NCBI RefSeq assembly: GCF_000826145.2
Contig: NZ_LN651337.1
Location: forward strand, 1,437,945 to 1,501,944
DNA length: 64,000 bases
DNA from: Sporosarcina koreensis
GTDB lineage: Bacteria; Bacillota; Bacilli; Bacillales_A; Planococcaceae
Reading direction: 5' to 3'
Shown here piece by piece: positions 18,252-26,513 of this stretch. Position 1 is the stretch's first letter. Each line of letters starts with the position of its first letter. A program made the translations under genes and the position numbers. A model generated the notes under the pieces. That model ran no database searches and had not been told where the DNA came from. It saw nothing but the letters and a program-made list of their open reading frames with translations.

Positions 18252-18814
18252 TCAGACCGCCCCTTTCTGTAGATGACTCGCAGATTGCTGCGGTGGGTGA
18301 CCAGCAGCAGCCCGATCAGACCGCTTGCTGCAATTCCGGAAGCCGTGCCATATACAACAAAGCAATAAGGAATGAATGCCGCAGCTGCAGTGATCCCCGA
18401 AACAGTGGTGCGCCGTATGATCGGGTACAGCACGGCGAACAGCAGGACGGCCGGAACCGCCGCAAGCGGATCGAATGCCAGCAGGCCGCCTGCGAACGAA
18501 GCCGCCCCCTTGCCGCCGCGGAACCGATGGACAGCCGGAAAGCAGTGGCCGAGCATGACAGCGAGCAGGGCCAGCAGCCGGACGGCCGGTTCACACCCAA
18601 GCCAGCCGGCGGTGAGTACAGGCAGCGCACCTTTTGCAGCATCCGCCGTCAGAACCGCAGCAAACGTCCATTTCCCGAACACCCGCCCGGCATTCCGCGC
18701 ACCCGGGTTCCCGCTGCCCAGCTGGCGCACCGACCGGCCGGTCCGCCTGCCGGCATAAAGTGCGGGCAGCATATTGCCGAGCATATACGAGCCGATCAGC
18801 AGCAGTCCGATCAT
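18248..18814 (-). CDS. plsY: Glycerol-3-phosphate acyltransferase PlsY family membrane protein
   Basis: A 188-residue polytopic protein with about five membrane helices. The three PlsY signature loops are recognisable: GSGNPGARNAGR, GHCFPAVHRFRGGKGAAS and the Thr/Ser-rich segment RRTTVSG. PlsY moves the acyl group from acyl-phosphate to glycerol-3-phosphate at the inner membrane leaflet. Bacillales usually have a housekeeping plsY elsewhere (beside parC/parE), so this operon copy may be a paralogue with a different acceptor. GGAGG (minus strand, 18821-18825) precedes the ATG. It leads an operon with the GNAT-aminotransferase and coiled-coil genes. Confidence 0.85.
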   Translation of the reverse strand: MIGLLLIGSYMLGNMLPALYAGRRTGRSVRQLGSGNPGARNAGRVFGKWTFAAVLTADAAKGALPVLTAGWLGCEPAVRLLALLAVMLGHCFPAVHRFRGGKGAASFAGGLLAFDPLAAVPAVLLFAVLYPIIRRTTVSGITAAAAFIPYCFVVYGTASGIAASGLIGLLLVTHRSNLRVIYRKGRSE

Positions 18815-18914
18815 CAGGGTGTCCTCCCTTACAAAGTCTGTCGTCCTTCTTTCGACAAACCCCTAAACTATTCCTGTCCATACAGCTGAAAAGTTTGCGG
18901 CCGCAAGGGGGGAG

Positions 18915-19110
18915 GTGATCAAGCCACCCTTACAAACGCTCAAGCCCTGCGGGAAACGATCAAGCATCGCCGCAAACGCTCAAGCCCCACAAGAAGCGCT
19001 CAAGCAATCGCCACAAACGCTCAAACCTCACAAGAAGCGCTCAAGCAATCGCCACAAACGCTCAAGTCCCACAAGAAGCGCTCAAGCCATCCCTACAAAC
19101 GCTCATGCGC
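18915..19110 (+). repeat. Family C array: TCAAG every 20-21 bp, 10 units
   Basis: The pentamer TCAAG (TCAAA at 19021, TCATG at 19103) starts at 18919, 18940, 18960, 18980, 19000, 19021, 19041, 19062, 19082 and 19103. Spacings alternate between 20 and 21 bp (mean about 20.4). The core is mostly ACGCTCAAGC or GCGCTCAAGC, with GATCAAGC in units 1 and 3, and is usually preceded by CAAA or AGAA. Two neighbouring segments around 19000-19060 are near-perfect 41-bp duplications. It lies between the start of plsY and the end of comK, both minus strand. Confidence 0.93.
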
Positions 19111-19137
19111 CCCTCTCCCCCTAAATCCACTTCGCGC

Positions 19138-19181
19138 AAAAAAAGCCTGAGCACGGAGATGTCGCCGCGCCCAAGCCTCAC
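19138..19181 (-). terminator. Terminator of comK
   Basis: On the minus strand AGGCTTGGGCGCGG pairs along its length with CCGTGCTCAGGCTT (with G-U pairs) and is followed by TTTTTTT. Confidence 0.75.
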
Positions 19182-19200
19182 TTCCTTTATTCAGCTCACG

Positions 19201-19749
19201 TCATTCGCCCTCGTAATTCATGCCCTTCTCAGGCTTCTTCAAAATATAGGACTGTGTGTAGTCTTCCTTCACTTTCATCGCCTGGCGGGTGTTCGTCTCG
19301 ATCGAGTACTGCAGCGTGCAAGCTTGCCGGACACGTTCCCTGAACTGGTACGGACTGAGCGGCAATTCGGCAACACTGCCGTTCCGCAGCCGGACTGATA
19401 CGGTTCCGCCGCTGTTGCACACATACGTGTCGACATGGCCCACAGCGAGCCAGATGCAGGCGTCCGCTTTCGGTGAGCATGTCGGCGTCATGTAGATCTG
19501 ATGCGTCTTACTGAGACTGACCGGCGACATGAAGGTTCTGCCAAGAAGTTCATCCGCCCCTTCGGCAGCCCCTTTCAGGCTGGAGCCGACCCGCCGGAGG
19601 TTGTAATCGATGATATCTGTCGGCCTGCTGTCCACGAATACAATCTGATCCCCTTCAAGGATCATGGACATCAGCTTGCCGCAGGCATCGTAGTATGGAA
19701 ACAAGATACTGGTTTCCGTAGTAATGACATACTTCTCCAAAATCACCAT
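19201..19749 (-). CDS. comK: ComK-family competence transcription factor
   Basis: A 182-residue homologue of ComK, which in Bacillus subtilis activates DNA-uptake genes by binding paired AAAA-N5-TTTT boxes. Recognisable family blocks are YVITTETSILFPYYDACGK at the start, RRVGSSLKGAAEGADELLG, then SKTHQIYMTPTCSPKADACIWLAVGHV and a final basic region. GAGGGGG precedes ATG 19749. An AT-rich leader with one near-match to a ComK box lies upstream, in keeping with autoregulation. Whether competence works here cannot be told from this gene alone. Confidence 0.88.
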   Translation of the reverse strand: MVILEKYVITTETSILFPYYDACGKLMSMILEGDQIVFVDSRPTDIIDYNLRRVGSSLKGAAEGADELLGRTFMSPVSLSKTHQIYMTPTCSPKADACIWLAVGHVDTYVCNSGGTVSVRLRNGSVAELPLSPYQFRERVRQACTLQYSIETNTRQAMKVKEDYTQSYILKKPEKGMNYEGE

Positions 19750-19771
19750 CCAAAGTACCCCCTCTTGAGTA

Positions 19772-19784
19772 AAAAAACACTTTA
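19772..19784. promoter_or_regulatory. Possible ComK box upstream of comK
   Basis: AAAA-AACAC-TTTA matches 7 of 8 fixed positions of AAAA-N5-TTTT and lies about 25 bp upstream of the start. A clean second box at usual spacing was not found, so this is weak. Confidence 0.3.
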
Positions 19785-19806
19785 ATAATCAGTAAAAAGG
19801 GGTATA

Positions 19807-20019
19807 CTAGCAAATAAGCTGGTTACCCAGTGCGCCTCCGAGTGAGTCCCGCCAGACTATGACACTCGGAGGTTTCTTCGTTTCACTGATCCCATCGCTG
19901 ATTCTCACCCCCTTTCCATCCTGCTGCTTCTCCGGGATTACCAGGACATCCTCGATCCCGTGATCAGCCTCTCGTATGAAATGAACACAAGGCACGACAT
20001 ACGCCTGTGACTGTTTCAC
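19807..20019 (-). CDS. Doubtful small ORF upstream of comK
   Basis: A 70-codon frame opening with GTG. Its reading (MKQSQAYVVPCVHFIREADHG...) matches nothing I know, and the Shine-Dalgarno sequence is poor. A 10-bp inverted repeat (CCTCCGAGTG/CACTCGGAGG, 19836-19876) lies inside it, which favours a structured leader or terminator over a protein. The rest of the 19750-20237 interval is AT-rich with no other recognisable content. Confidence 0.25.
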   Translation of the reverse strand: MKQSQAYVVPCVHFIREADHGIEDVLVIPEKQQDGKGVRISDGISETKKPPSVIVWRDSLGGALGNQLIC

Positions 20020-20237
20020 TAATTACTCATCTATCATAGTAAATATTTCCTCCCTCGTCTACAAGAAAAGGCATTATTATATAAATTTTCGAACTTTTAT
20101 CCGATTTTGTCGTTTCCCCACTCATCTGCCCTGCGTTTCCTCCAAATTTTGCGCTCGGACTCTTCTATCAGCATTCTCCAGAAAACATTTCAATTCGTTG
20201 GTTTTATGTATAAATGAATTTTCAGCTTCAATTTAAA

Positions 20238-20271
20238 TAGTCAGGCACGGCCGCATTGCCGTTCCTGACTA
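20238..20271 (-). terminator. Terminator of the DUF2188 gene
   Basis: TAGTCAGG-ACGGC pairs with GCCGT-CCTGACTA; read on the minus strand it is followed by TTTAAATT, 16 bp after the stop codon. Confidence 0.7.
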
Positions 20272-20286
20272 TAGCACCTAAATGGC

Positions 20287-20544
20287 TTATCTGTTTTTAT
20301 CCTTGTTGAACTCAAGCTGCTTCTCGATGCGTCCGTGTTCATTATGAATATAGACCATCGTCCCAGTTTCCTTTGCGAGTTTCTTCGCTTCGTCGATCGC
20401 CTCGTCCTGAGACCCTGTCGTGCACACCGCATCGTCTTCACCTTCACGTTTCACTGCCCATTCATCACCATGCGGAACGATATGATAGCGTGCATCCTCG
20501 GTTCCCGCACGATCCTCAAAATACTTCTCCTGCTCTTTGTTCAT
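20287..20544 (-). CDS. DUF2188 domain protein
   Basis: An 85-residue acidic soluble protein. The core YHIVPHGDEWAVKREGEDDA, the segment DEAIDEAKKLAKETG and the end VYIHNEHGRIEKQ match the DUF2188 pattern: a small alpha/beta domain common in Bacillales, often stress-linked, with no known activity. AGGAGG lies right before ATG 20544. The longer upstream reading has no support. It is monocistronic. Confidence 0.85.
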   Translation of the reverse strand: MNKEQEKYFEDRAGTEDARYHIVPHGDEWAVKREGEDDAVCTTGSQDEAIDEAKKLAKETGTMVYIHNEHGRIEKQLEFNKDKNR

Positions 20545-20962
20545 GATGATTCCTCCTCGTATGAAGATGTTCTGTTCCTTCAGTACCCGCTGCCGGCAAG
20601 TTGAAACAGTTGGTTGCCCTGCTCTGCAGACCGCCGGCCGAATAGAATACAAGAAACCGGTATAGGACGAAGACCAGTCGTCCTGAAGGTATATGAGAGT
20701 CGGTTACCATGGAAACGATTTACTATATTCATAACTTCAAACTTGCAGTCCTGCGTGCCGGCAGCTTATTGTCATTGATTTGAGGGTACTGGTTCATTAA
20801 ATGGAAGGACCTTCAAGCCCTCCAGAAACCGTTCACTCAATTTTCCCTTTACCCTGCCGCTGCAATACTGTATTTTTAGAGAACATACCATTTAACTACT
20901 GTCATGATTTGTCGAAACACCTACTAGATAGTCTGCAAGCAGATGGGAGGGAACTCAATCAT
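20545..20962. other. 418-bp interval without a recognised gene
   Basis: This holds the divergent upstream regions of the DUF2188 gene and the GGDEF-EAL gene. The right half is AT-rich and probably contains the latter's promoter. A plus-strand frame from 20801 runs into the GGDEF-EAL gene but has no ribosome binding site and no family resemblance. Confidence 0.5.
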
Positions 20963-23185
20963 ATGACACACCCGCACTACATCGAAGAAGCCAATGAATT
21001 TTGCCGGAACGCCGGGATGGATCCGCATGAATTGAGCAAACCGAAGAATTTCCTGGATGATGCTGGTTTCCAGGCGCGCAGCTGCTCGTATAAGGAAATA
21101 TTGTCAGTTGTCCGTTTTTTCTCAGAGAAGCTGCTCGATTCGCTTGCCGGCACACCGATTTTGGTTGTCGTGTCAGACGCAAATGGGTATCTGCTCTCGG
21201 TTGAAGGGGATGAAACCATCAAGTCGACGATCACCGAGCTCGGCATCACGCCGGGAAGCCTGTTCAAAATAGAAGATACCGGCACGAATGTGGTCAGCCT
21301 GTCCTTGCAGCAGCCCCATCCGATCAGTATTATCGGCGATCAGCACTACCACACCTTCCTTCACGGCATCGCCTGTTACGGTTCGGCCTTCCGCTATATT
21401 GACGAACAGCAGCTGCTGGGCAGTCTGTCCATCATGATGCCGATCGACTTCCAGAATCCCCTGTTCCTGTCCATGCTGGCACAAGTCGTCGATACGATCG
21501 AGCGTGAACTGCAGCTGCGCAAGCAGAACCGCAAACTGCTCATTCTGAATCAGATCATGCTCAGCCGTACGAGGAACGGGATTGTCGTGACGGACGAAGA
21601 GGGCATCACTTTGGAGTTCAACGAATTTGCAGAACAGTTATCCGGGAACACCCGGGAGGATGTCATCGGCCGCAACATCCAGGATTCCCCTCTGACAGGG
21701 GGCTATTTCACAGAGGTGCTGCGGAATGGAACTTTGTTTGAAAACGAGGAATTGAAATTCCTGGATGGTACCGGGAATCCGGTCGTCTGCCTGTTCGATG
21801 CCCAGCCGATTTATGAAGGCGGCACGATGATAGGAGCATTCGGCCAGTTCCGTGACATCACCGATCGGTACCTGCTACAGGAACAGTACAACTATCTCGC
21901 CTTCCACGATGATCTGACCGGCCTTCCGAACCGCAGATTCCTGAACAAGCAAATCGAGGATGTCATCCCTAAGTTGGCGGACGGACGTATCCGGAACGCA
22001 GCGCTGCTGTTCCTCGACCTGGATCGTTTCAAGGTCATCAATGACAATTTCGGCCATTCGTACGGTGATCAGCTGCTGCAGCAAGTGAGCCGCCGGCTGC
22101 TTCCGTATGTCCGGAAATCCGACGTTCTCGCTCGGATGGGCGGCGACGAATTCATCCTGCTCCTGACCGATTTCAATTCAAGTGACGACGTAATGGCGGT
22201 CGCACGCGAAATGTGCGGTATCCTTGAGGAACCGATCGTTGTCAACGGACGGGAACTGATCACGACCGCCAGCATCGGGGTCGCGCTGTATCCTGACTAC
22301 CCGATCACGAAAGAACAATTCCTTCTGAATGCCGACAATGCGATGTACGAAGCAAAGTCGTTAGGGAAGAACCGCTTCGTCGTCCATACACCTGAACTGC
22401 TGGAGACGATGAAGGCGGAGTCAAGTCTGACATTCGATCTGCGCAAAGCTCTTGAAAATGAGGAATTCATACTCCACTACCAGCCGCAAGTCCATAACTG
22501 GACCGGTGAACTGGTCGGGTTCGAAGCGCTCGTCCGCTGGAAGCATCCCTCACTCGGCCTCCTGCCGCCCGACCGATTCATCGACTTGGCTGAAGAAAGC
22601 GGTCTGATCACCCTGCTTGGCGAATGGGTGCTGGAGGAAGCGTGCAAACAGAACAGACAATGGCAGGACGAAGGCAGGACTCCCGTCAAACTGTCGGTCA
22701 ACTTATCGGCCCAGCAGTTCCTGACCCGCAATATCGTCGGATTGGTGCGGTCAGTGCTCAGCCGCACCGGCCTGGCACCGCGCTATCTCGTCATCGAGAT
22801 CACCGAGTACATGGCGATGGATTACAATTATGCGGTGGATGTGCTGCGTGATCTGAAAGCGCTCGGTGTCGGCATCAGCATCGACGATTTCGGTACGGGC
22901 TACAGCTCGCTGAATCATTTGAAGAACCTGCCCATCGATTACATCAAGATCGACAAGTCGTTTGTGGACGAACTGACGGAAGACAACAATGATGCCATCA
23001 TCGTCAACGCCATCATCTCCATGGCGCACAGCCTGAAGAAGGAAGTGATTGCTGAAGGTGTGGAAACCGCCGAGCAGCTGGATTCCCTGAAACTTCAGCA
23101 TTGCGACATTTCACAAGGCTTCCTGTTCGGCAAACCGCTGCCTGCTGCGCGGATCGAGTCGTCCTATTACCTTCCGAATACTTGA
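20963..23185 (+). CDS. Cyclic-di-GMP signalling protein: GAF-like sensor, PAS, GGDEF, EAL
   Basis: A 740-residue cytoplasmic protein. Residues about 30-195 resemble the N-terminal sensor of acetoin-type activators (ILVVVSDANGYLLSVEGDE, HPISIIGDQHYH). About 200-310 form a PAS domain, and 320-480 a GGDEF domain with the intact signature at 393-397. About 500-740 form an EAL domain with EAL at 521-523 and the IDDFGTGYSSL block. Both catalytic sites look complete, so it could make and break c-di-GMP, with the sensor setting the balance. GGGAGGG lies 11 bp before ATG 20963; an upstream extension is possible but unsupported. It is followed 16 bp later by a ThDP enzyme. Confidence 0.92.
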   Translation: MTHPHYIEEANEFCRNAGMDPHELSKPKNFLDDAGFQARSCSYKEILSVVRFFSEKLLDSLAGTPILVVVSDANGYLLSVEGDETIKSTITELGITPGSLFKIEDTGTNVVSLSLQQPHPISIIGDQHYHTFLHGIACYGSAFRYIDEQQLLGSLSIMMPIDFQNPLFLSMLAQVVDTIERELQLRKQNRKLLILNQIMLSRTRNGIVVTDEEGITLEFNEFAEQLSGNTREDVIGRNIQDSPLTGGYFTEVLRNGTLFENEELKFLDGTGNPVVCLFDAQPIYEGGTMIGAFGQFRDITDRYLLQEQYNYLAFHDDLTGLPNRRFLNKQIEDVIPKLADGRIRNAALLFLDLDRFKVINDNFGHSYGDQLLQQVSRRLLPYVRKSDVLARMGGDEFILLLTDFNSSDDVMAVAREMCGILEEPIVVNGRELITTASIGVALYPDYPITKEQFLLNADNAMYEAKSLGKNRFVVHTPELLETMKAESSLTFDLRKALENEEFILHYQPQVHNWTGELVGFEALVRWKHPSLGLLPPDRFIDLAEESGLITLLGEWVLEEACKQNRQWQDEGRTPVKLSVNLSAQQFLTRNIVGLVRSVLSRTGLAPRYLVIEITEYMAMDYNYAVDVLRDLKALGVGISIDDFGTGYSSLNHLKNLPIDYIKIDKSFVDELTEDNNDAIIVNAIISMAHSLKKEVIAEGVETAEQLDSLKLQHCDISQGFLFGKPLPAARIESSYYLPNT

Positions 23186-23201
23186 CAAAGGAGTCTTCCC
23201 T

Positions 23202-24836
23202 ATGACAACAGCAGCATCCGTTTTGACTGCCAACTTCAAACATTGGGGTGTCCGCCATGTGTTCGGGATACCGGGCAAGGCTGTCTCCCCCATTCTCTTT
23301 GCCCTGCTCGAAGAGGAAATGGAATTCGTCCTCAGCAGGCACGAAGCGGCAGCCGGTTATGAAGCGGCCGGCTATTCCCTCATGAACGGGACGATCGGGA
23401 TTGCGGTCGGAACATCGGGACCCGGCGGCACGAATCTGCTGTCGGCAGCCGGACAGGCGAAAGCCTTCTGTGTGCCGCTGCTCCTGATCACCGGGCATCC
23501 ATCCGCTAAGGATACCGGCAAGCCGATGGGACAGGATTCCAGCCTGTTCGGTACGGATCTGACCGAACTGTTCCGCCATGTGACCAAATTCAGTGCACGC
23601 ATCGACCGTGCCGACCTGCTCAGGCCGATGCTCCAGCATGCGCTTGAAAAGGCAGTGGAAGGCGTACAGGGGCCGGTCCATCTGTCCATCCCGTTCGACG
23701 TTCTCCTGGAAGAGATCGAGCCGTTCAGACTTGACTTCCCTGCCGCCCATCCGCTCATCTCACCCGACCTGGAAGTGGCCGCCGGTCTGATCGATTCCGC
23801 CGAACGGCCCGTCCTGTTTCTCGGGAAGGGGGTCCATGCAAGCCGGGCATACAAAGAAGTCCGACATCTCGCGGAGTACTACGGCATTCCGGTCATCACG
23901 ACCCCCGGCGGCAAAGGGACGTTCCCTTCGAACCACGAGCTGTCACTCGGCGCATTCGGACTGGGCGGCACCCCGGAAGCCGCGGCCTACTTGCAGGAGC
24001 CTGCTGACCTCATGGTTGTCATCGGCACACAGCTGAGCGATATGTCCGTCGCAGGATTGACGGAAGCGATGTACCCGGAACGGCTTCTCCACTTCGATTA
24101 CAATCCGGAATTCATCGGCAAATCACTGCCGGTGCCCGCCATACCGATTTTAGGGGATATCCGTGCGAACCTGTCGAGGATGATGGCGGACAAGCCTGCT
24201 GTGGACAGCGGATCATTCCTTTACCCCGTCAGAACTCCTGCTCTGCCGGACACGGTCCCCGGCGAGCGGATGTCCGCGGTTTCCGCAGTCTTGGCGATGC
24301 GGCGCGCCCTGCCGGATGATGCGATCGTATTCGGCGATGACGGCAGCCACTCGTTCTATGGCATCCAGAACTTCGATATTGTGAAGCCGGGTACTTTCTT
24401 CTTCGATGATATTTTCGGCGCAATGGGCAACGGCCTGGGGTATGCGATCGGAGCGAAACTGGCGGCACCCGGCAAGACCATCGTCTGCCTCGTCGGAGAC
24501 GGCTGCCTGTTCATGCACGGCACGGAGCTGTCGACCGCCCAGAACTATGACGCCGCCGTCCTGTTCGTCGTCCTGAACAACGGCTGTCTCGATATGGTGG
24601 AAAAAGGGATGCGCAAGATGATCGGCACCTCGATCGGCGGTACATACGAAACACCGCTCGACGCCGCGGCGTTCGCACGCTCGATGGGCGTCTTCGCGGA
24701 AACGTGCCGGACACCGGAAGAGACAGCGGAAGCAATCGAAGAGGCGCTGCTTACAATCCGGCGAACGAAAAAACCGGCGGTCGTCGAAGTGCTCGTCGAC
24801 CAGAACGAAATACCACCGACGATGGGGAGGCAATGA
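23202..24836 (+). CDS. Thiamine pyrophosphate-dependent enzyme (acetolactate synthase-like)
   Basis: A 544-residue ThDP enzyme of the acetolactate synthase / benzoylformate decarboxylase superfamily. The N-terminal domain has VFGIPGKAVSPIL, the catalytic glutamate in LSRHEAAAGYEAAGY, and GTSGPGGTNLL. The middle domain has the sugar-nucleotide-like fold, and the C-terminal ThDP motif is GDG(C)...NN (VGDGCLFMHGTEL through LNNGCLDM). Product specificity is uncertain: it could be a decarboxylase, a carboligase or a sulfoacetaldehyde-type enzyme. Its stop overlaps the start region of the CMD-family gene, so the two form a pair probably acting in one pathway. The GGDEF-EAL gene just upstream may be cotranscribed. 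Confidence 0.88.
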   Translation: MTTAASVLTANFKHWGVRHVFGIPGKAVSPILFALLEEEMEFVLSRHEAAAGYEAAGYSLMNGTIGIAVGTSGPGGTNLLSAAGQAKAFCVPLLLITGHPSAKDTGKPMGQDSSLFGTDLTELFRHVTKFSARIDRADLLRPMLQHALEKAVEGVQGPVHLSIPFDVLLEEIEPFRLDFPAAHPLISPDLEVAAGLIDSAERPVLFLGKGVHASRAYKEVRHLAEYYGIPVITTPGGKGTFPSNHELSLGAFGLGGTPEAAAYLQEPADLMVVIGTQLSDMSVAGLTEAMYPERLLHFDYNPEFIGKSLPVPAIPILGDIRANLSRMMADKPAVDSGSFLYPVRTPALPDTVPGERMSAVSAVLAMRRALPDDAIVFGDDGSHSFYGIQNFDIVKPGTFFFDDIFGAMGNGLGYAIGAKLAAPGKTIVCLVGDGCLFMHGTELSTAQNYDAAVLFVVLNNGCLDMVEKGMRKMIGTSIGGTYETPLDAAAFARSMGVFAETCRTPEETAEAIEEALLTIRRTKKPAVVEVLVDQNEIPPTMGRQ

Positions 24837-24837
24837 T

Positions 24838-25224
24838 ATGGAATTGAACGAACGCTACAAAGAGGGCGAACGGGTGATGGAGGAACTGTTCCCGCCCGCC
24901 ACCCTCGCCTACATGGAACACATCAAAGAAGCATCACCGAAAATGTGGGACATGATTGTCGGTTTCGGGTTCGGCGAGCTGTACACCGGCAGCCTGCTGT
25001 CCTTGAAAACACGGGAGATCATCACATTGACGACGCTCATCACCCAAGGGGCCTTCGATCAGCTGCGCGTCCATCTGCCGGCCGCCCTGCGTTCCGGGCT
25101 GACCGAAGCCGAGATCAAGGAACTGATCATCCACTGCATCGGCTACACCGGCTTTCCGAAAGCCGTCCAGGCCATGGGGCTGGCCGCCGAAGTCTTCGCG
25201 GAAACAGCGGATGAAATGATCTGA
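24838..25224 (+). CDS. Carboxymuconolactone decarboxylase (CMD) family protein
   Basis: A 128-residue all-helical protein like PcaC-type 4-carboxymuconolactone decarboxylases (ALRSGLTEAEIKELIIHCIGYTGFPKAVQA). The CxxC of the AhpD peroxidase branch is missing, so peroxidase activity is unlikely; a decarboxylase or isomerase role is more likely. It starts 1 bp after the stop of the ThDP enzyme (AATGATATG) and ends the operon before a strong terminator. Confidence 0.88.
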   Translation: MELNERYKEGERVMEELFPPATLAYMEHIKEASPKMWDMIVGFGFGELYTGSLLSLKTREIITLTTLITQGAFDQLRVHLPAALRSGLTEAEIKELIIHCIGYTGFPKAVQAMGLAAEVFAETADEMI

Positions 25225-25228
25225 TAGT

Positions 25229-25264
25229 AAAACACGCACACCGGCGCCGGTGTGCGTGTTTTAT
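25229..25264 (+). terminator. Terminator of the ThDP-CMD operon
   Basis: AACACGCACACCGGC/GCCGGTGTGCGTGTT, a 15-bp near-loopless dyad followed by TTATT. Confidence 0.9.
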
Positions 25265-25279
25265 TGTATGCTTCGTCGG

Positions 25280-25792
25280 CGTATCGGACATTTGGCGCAA
25301 GGTATCGGACACTTGGCGTGATGTATCGGACAGTTCAACGGAAGTATCGGACAGTTGACGCAACGTATCGGACACTTCAACGGAAGTATCGGACAGTTGA
25401 CGCAACGTATCGGACACTTCAACGGAAGTATCGGACAGTTGACGCAACGTATCGGACACTTCAACGGAAGTATCGGACAGTTGACGCAACGTATCGGACA
25501 CTTCGCCGAATGTATCGGCATCCAGGCACAATTCAAGGGCCTGAATGGTGCTCGCTGCCGCTCGTTTTCTATAGAATCCGCCATGTGCGCGGCAGCTTGC
25601 CAGCTCTACGACTGTTCCGTGACGCGCAGGAAACAGACAAGCATGCCCTTGCCGGTTCTGGCGTATCGGACAGTTCGGGCAAGGTATCGGACAGATGGCG
25701 TGCAGTATCGGACACTTCGCAGGATGTATCGGACAGTTGACGCAGCATATCGGACATTTCGCCGAATTTATCGGCATCCAGGCACAATTCAG
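25280..25792 (-). repeat. Family A double array, locus 4 (reverse, 12 + 6 units with linker), the largest
   Basis: First array: TATCGG cores every 21 bp from 25282 to the head at 25513 (12 units). From about 25345 to 25500 two alternating units (variable halves CTTCAACGGAAG and GTTGACGCAACG) repeat as a perfect 42-bp tandem, four times. Linker: about 150 bp, with CAAGGGCCTGAATGGTGCTCG and then GCGCAGGAAACAGACAAGC. Second array: cores at 25664, 25685, 25706, 25727, 25748 and the head at 25769. It is the first locus of the reverse series and lies between two plus-strand genes. Confidence 0.96.
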
Positions 25793-25868
25793 CGGCGTTG
25801 TTTGTCAGCCGCTTGCAGGCTCTGCTATGGTAGGATGTAAGGAAACCAACAGAAAGCGAGGGATATGC

Positions 25869-26306
25869 ATGCAGATCGAACTGACGAAGGAGCAGTACCG
25901 GCATATGCTGGACATGCTGTTTTTAGGAGAATGGACCGCGAGCAGTGCCCGTCTGCAGGAGAAGCGTCTCTCCGATTACGACGGCATCCTGCAAACATTC
26001 TGTGCAAAGGCGGCTGAATTCGGCTGCGGTGACCTGGTCACCTATGATGCAGAACAGGGAGGGTATTATCCGAACGGCATCTATGAAGAGGAGATGCGCC
26101 CAATTGAGGATCGTCATAAGGAAGTTGTATTCTGGCAGGAGCTCGTAAACCGTATGGCTGCCAAAGAGTCGCTGCAGGAAGGTTATGGCTTCATGTCCGA
26201 GAAGGCGTATATGCACGCCAAAAGCCAGGCGGAATCAGCATACAAGCAGGAATTCAAGACGTACGGACTGCGGCACGTGCAAGTTGTGAAGCCGGCGACA
26301 GAGTAA
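25869..26306 (+). CDS. Conserved-looking protein of unknown function
   Basis: A 145-residue soluble, mainly helical, acidic protein. It opens MQIELTKEQYRHMLDMLFLGEWTA and contains a Tyr/Asp-rich middle (LVTYDAEQGGYYPNG) and a C-terminal helix. The start at ATG 25869 follows GAGGG; the open frame continues upstream only because the repeat array has no stops. I see no catalytic motif and recognise no family. No clear terminator follows before 26514, and the 207 bp after it contain nothing I can name. Confidence 0.7.
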   Translation: MQIELTKEQYRHMLDMLFLGEWTASSARLQEKRLSDYDGILQTFCAKAAEFGCGDLVTYDAEQGGYYPNGIYEEEMRPIEDRHKEVVFWQELVNRMAAKESLQEGYGFMSEKAYMHAKSQAESAYKQEFKTYGLRHVQVVKPATE

Positions 26307-26513
26307 TCCATGAACCGTTTGTTTGGGGTCCCTGTCTTGCCGGCGCGGTGAAAGCGCTCTTTACAGATCCACCTCACCATCTTAAAAACCAACAGGTCCA
26401 CTGGGCAGACGGCCTTTCCTAAAACGAGTTGTCGAAAAAGTGCAATCCCTTCTACCGTGATACAGCCAGAACATGGTAAGATGGAAGAAAAACCATGGGG
26501 AAGGGTGAATGCT

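Noticed and set aside
12366..25280. dif site / replication terminus marker in the direction-switch interval
   Set aside because: I looked for the Bacillus-type dif core (TATATATTATGTAAACT-like) and saw no convincing match, so the terminus idea rests only on direction patterns.
25280..25792. CRISPR array
   Set aside because: The period is 21 bp with a conserved part of only about 9 bp, variable parts of 12 bp are often repeated, and no cas genes are near. CRISPR repeats are longer and their spacers unique.
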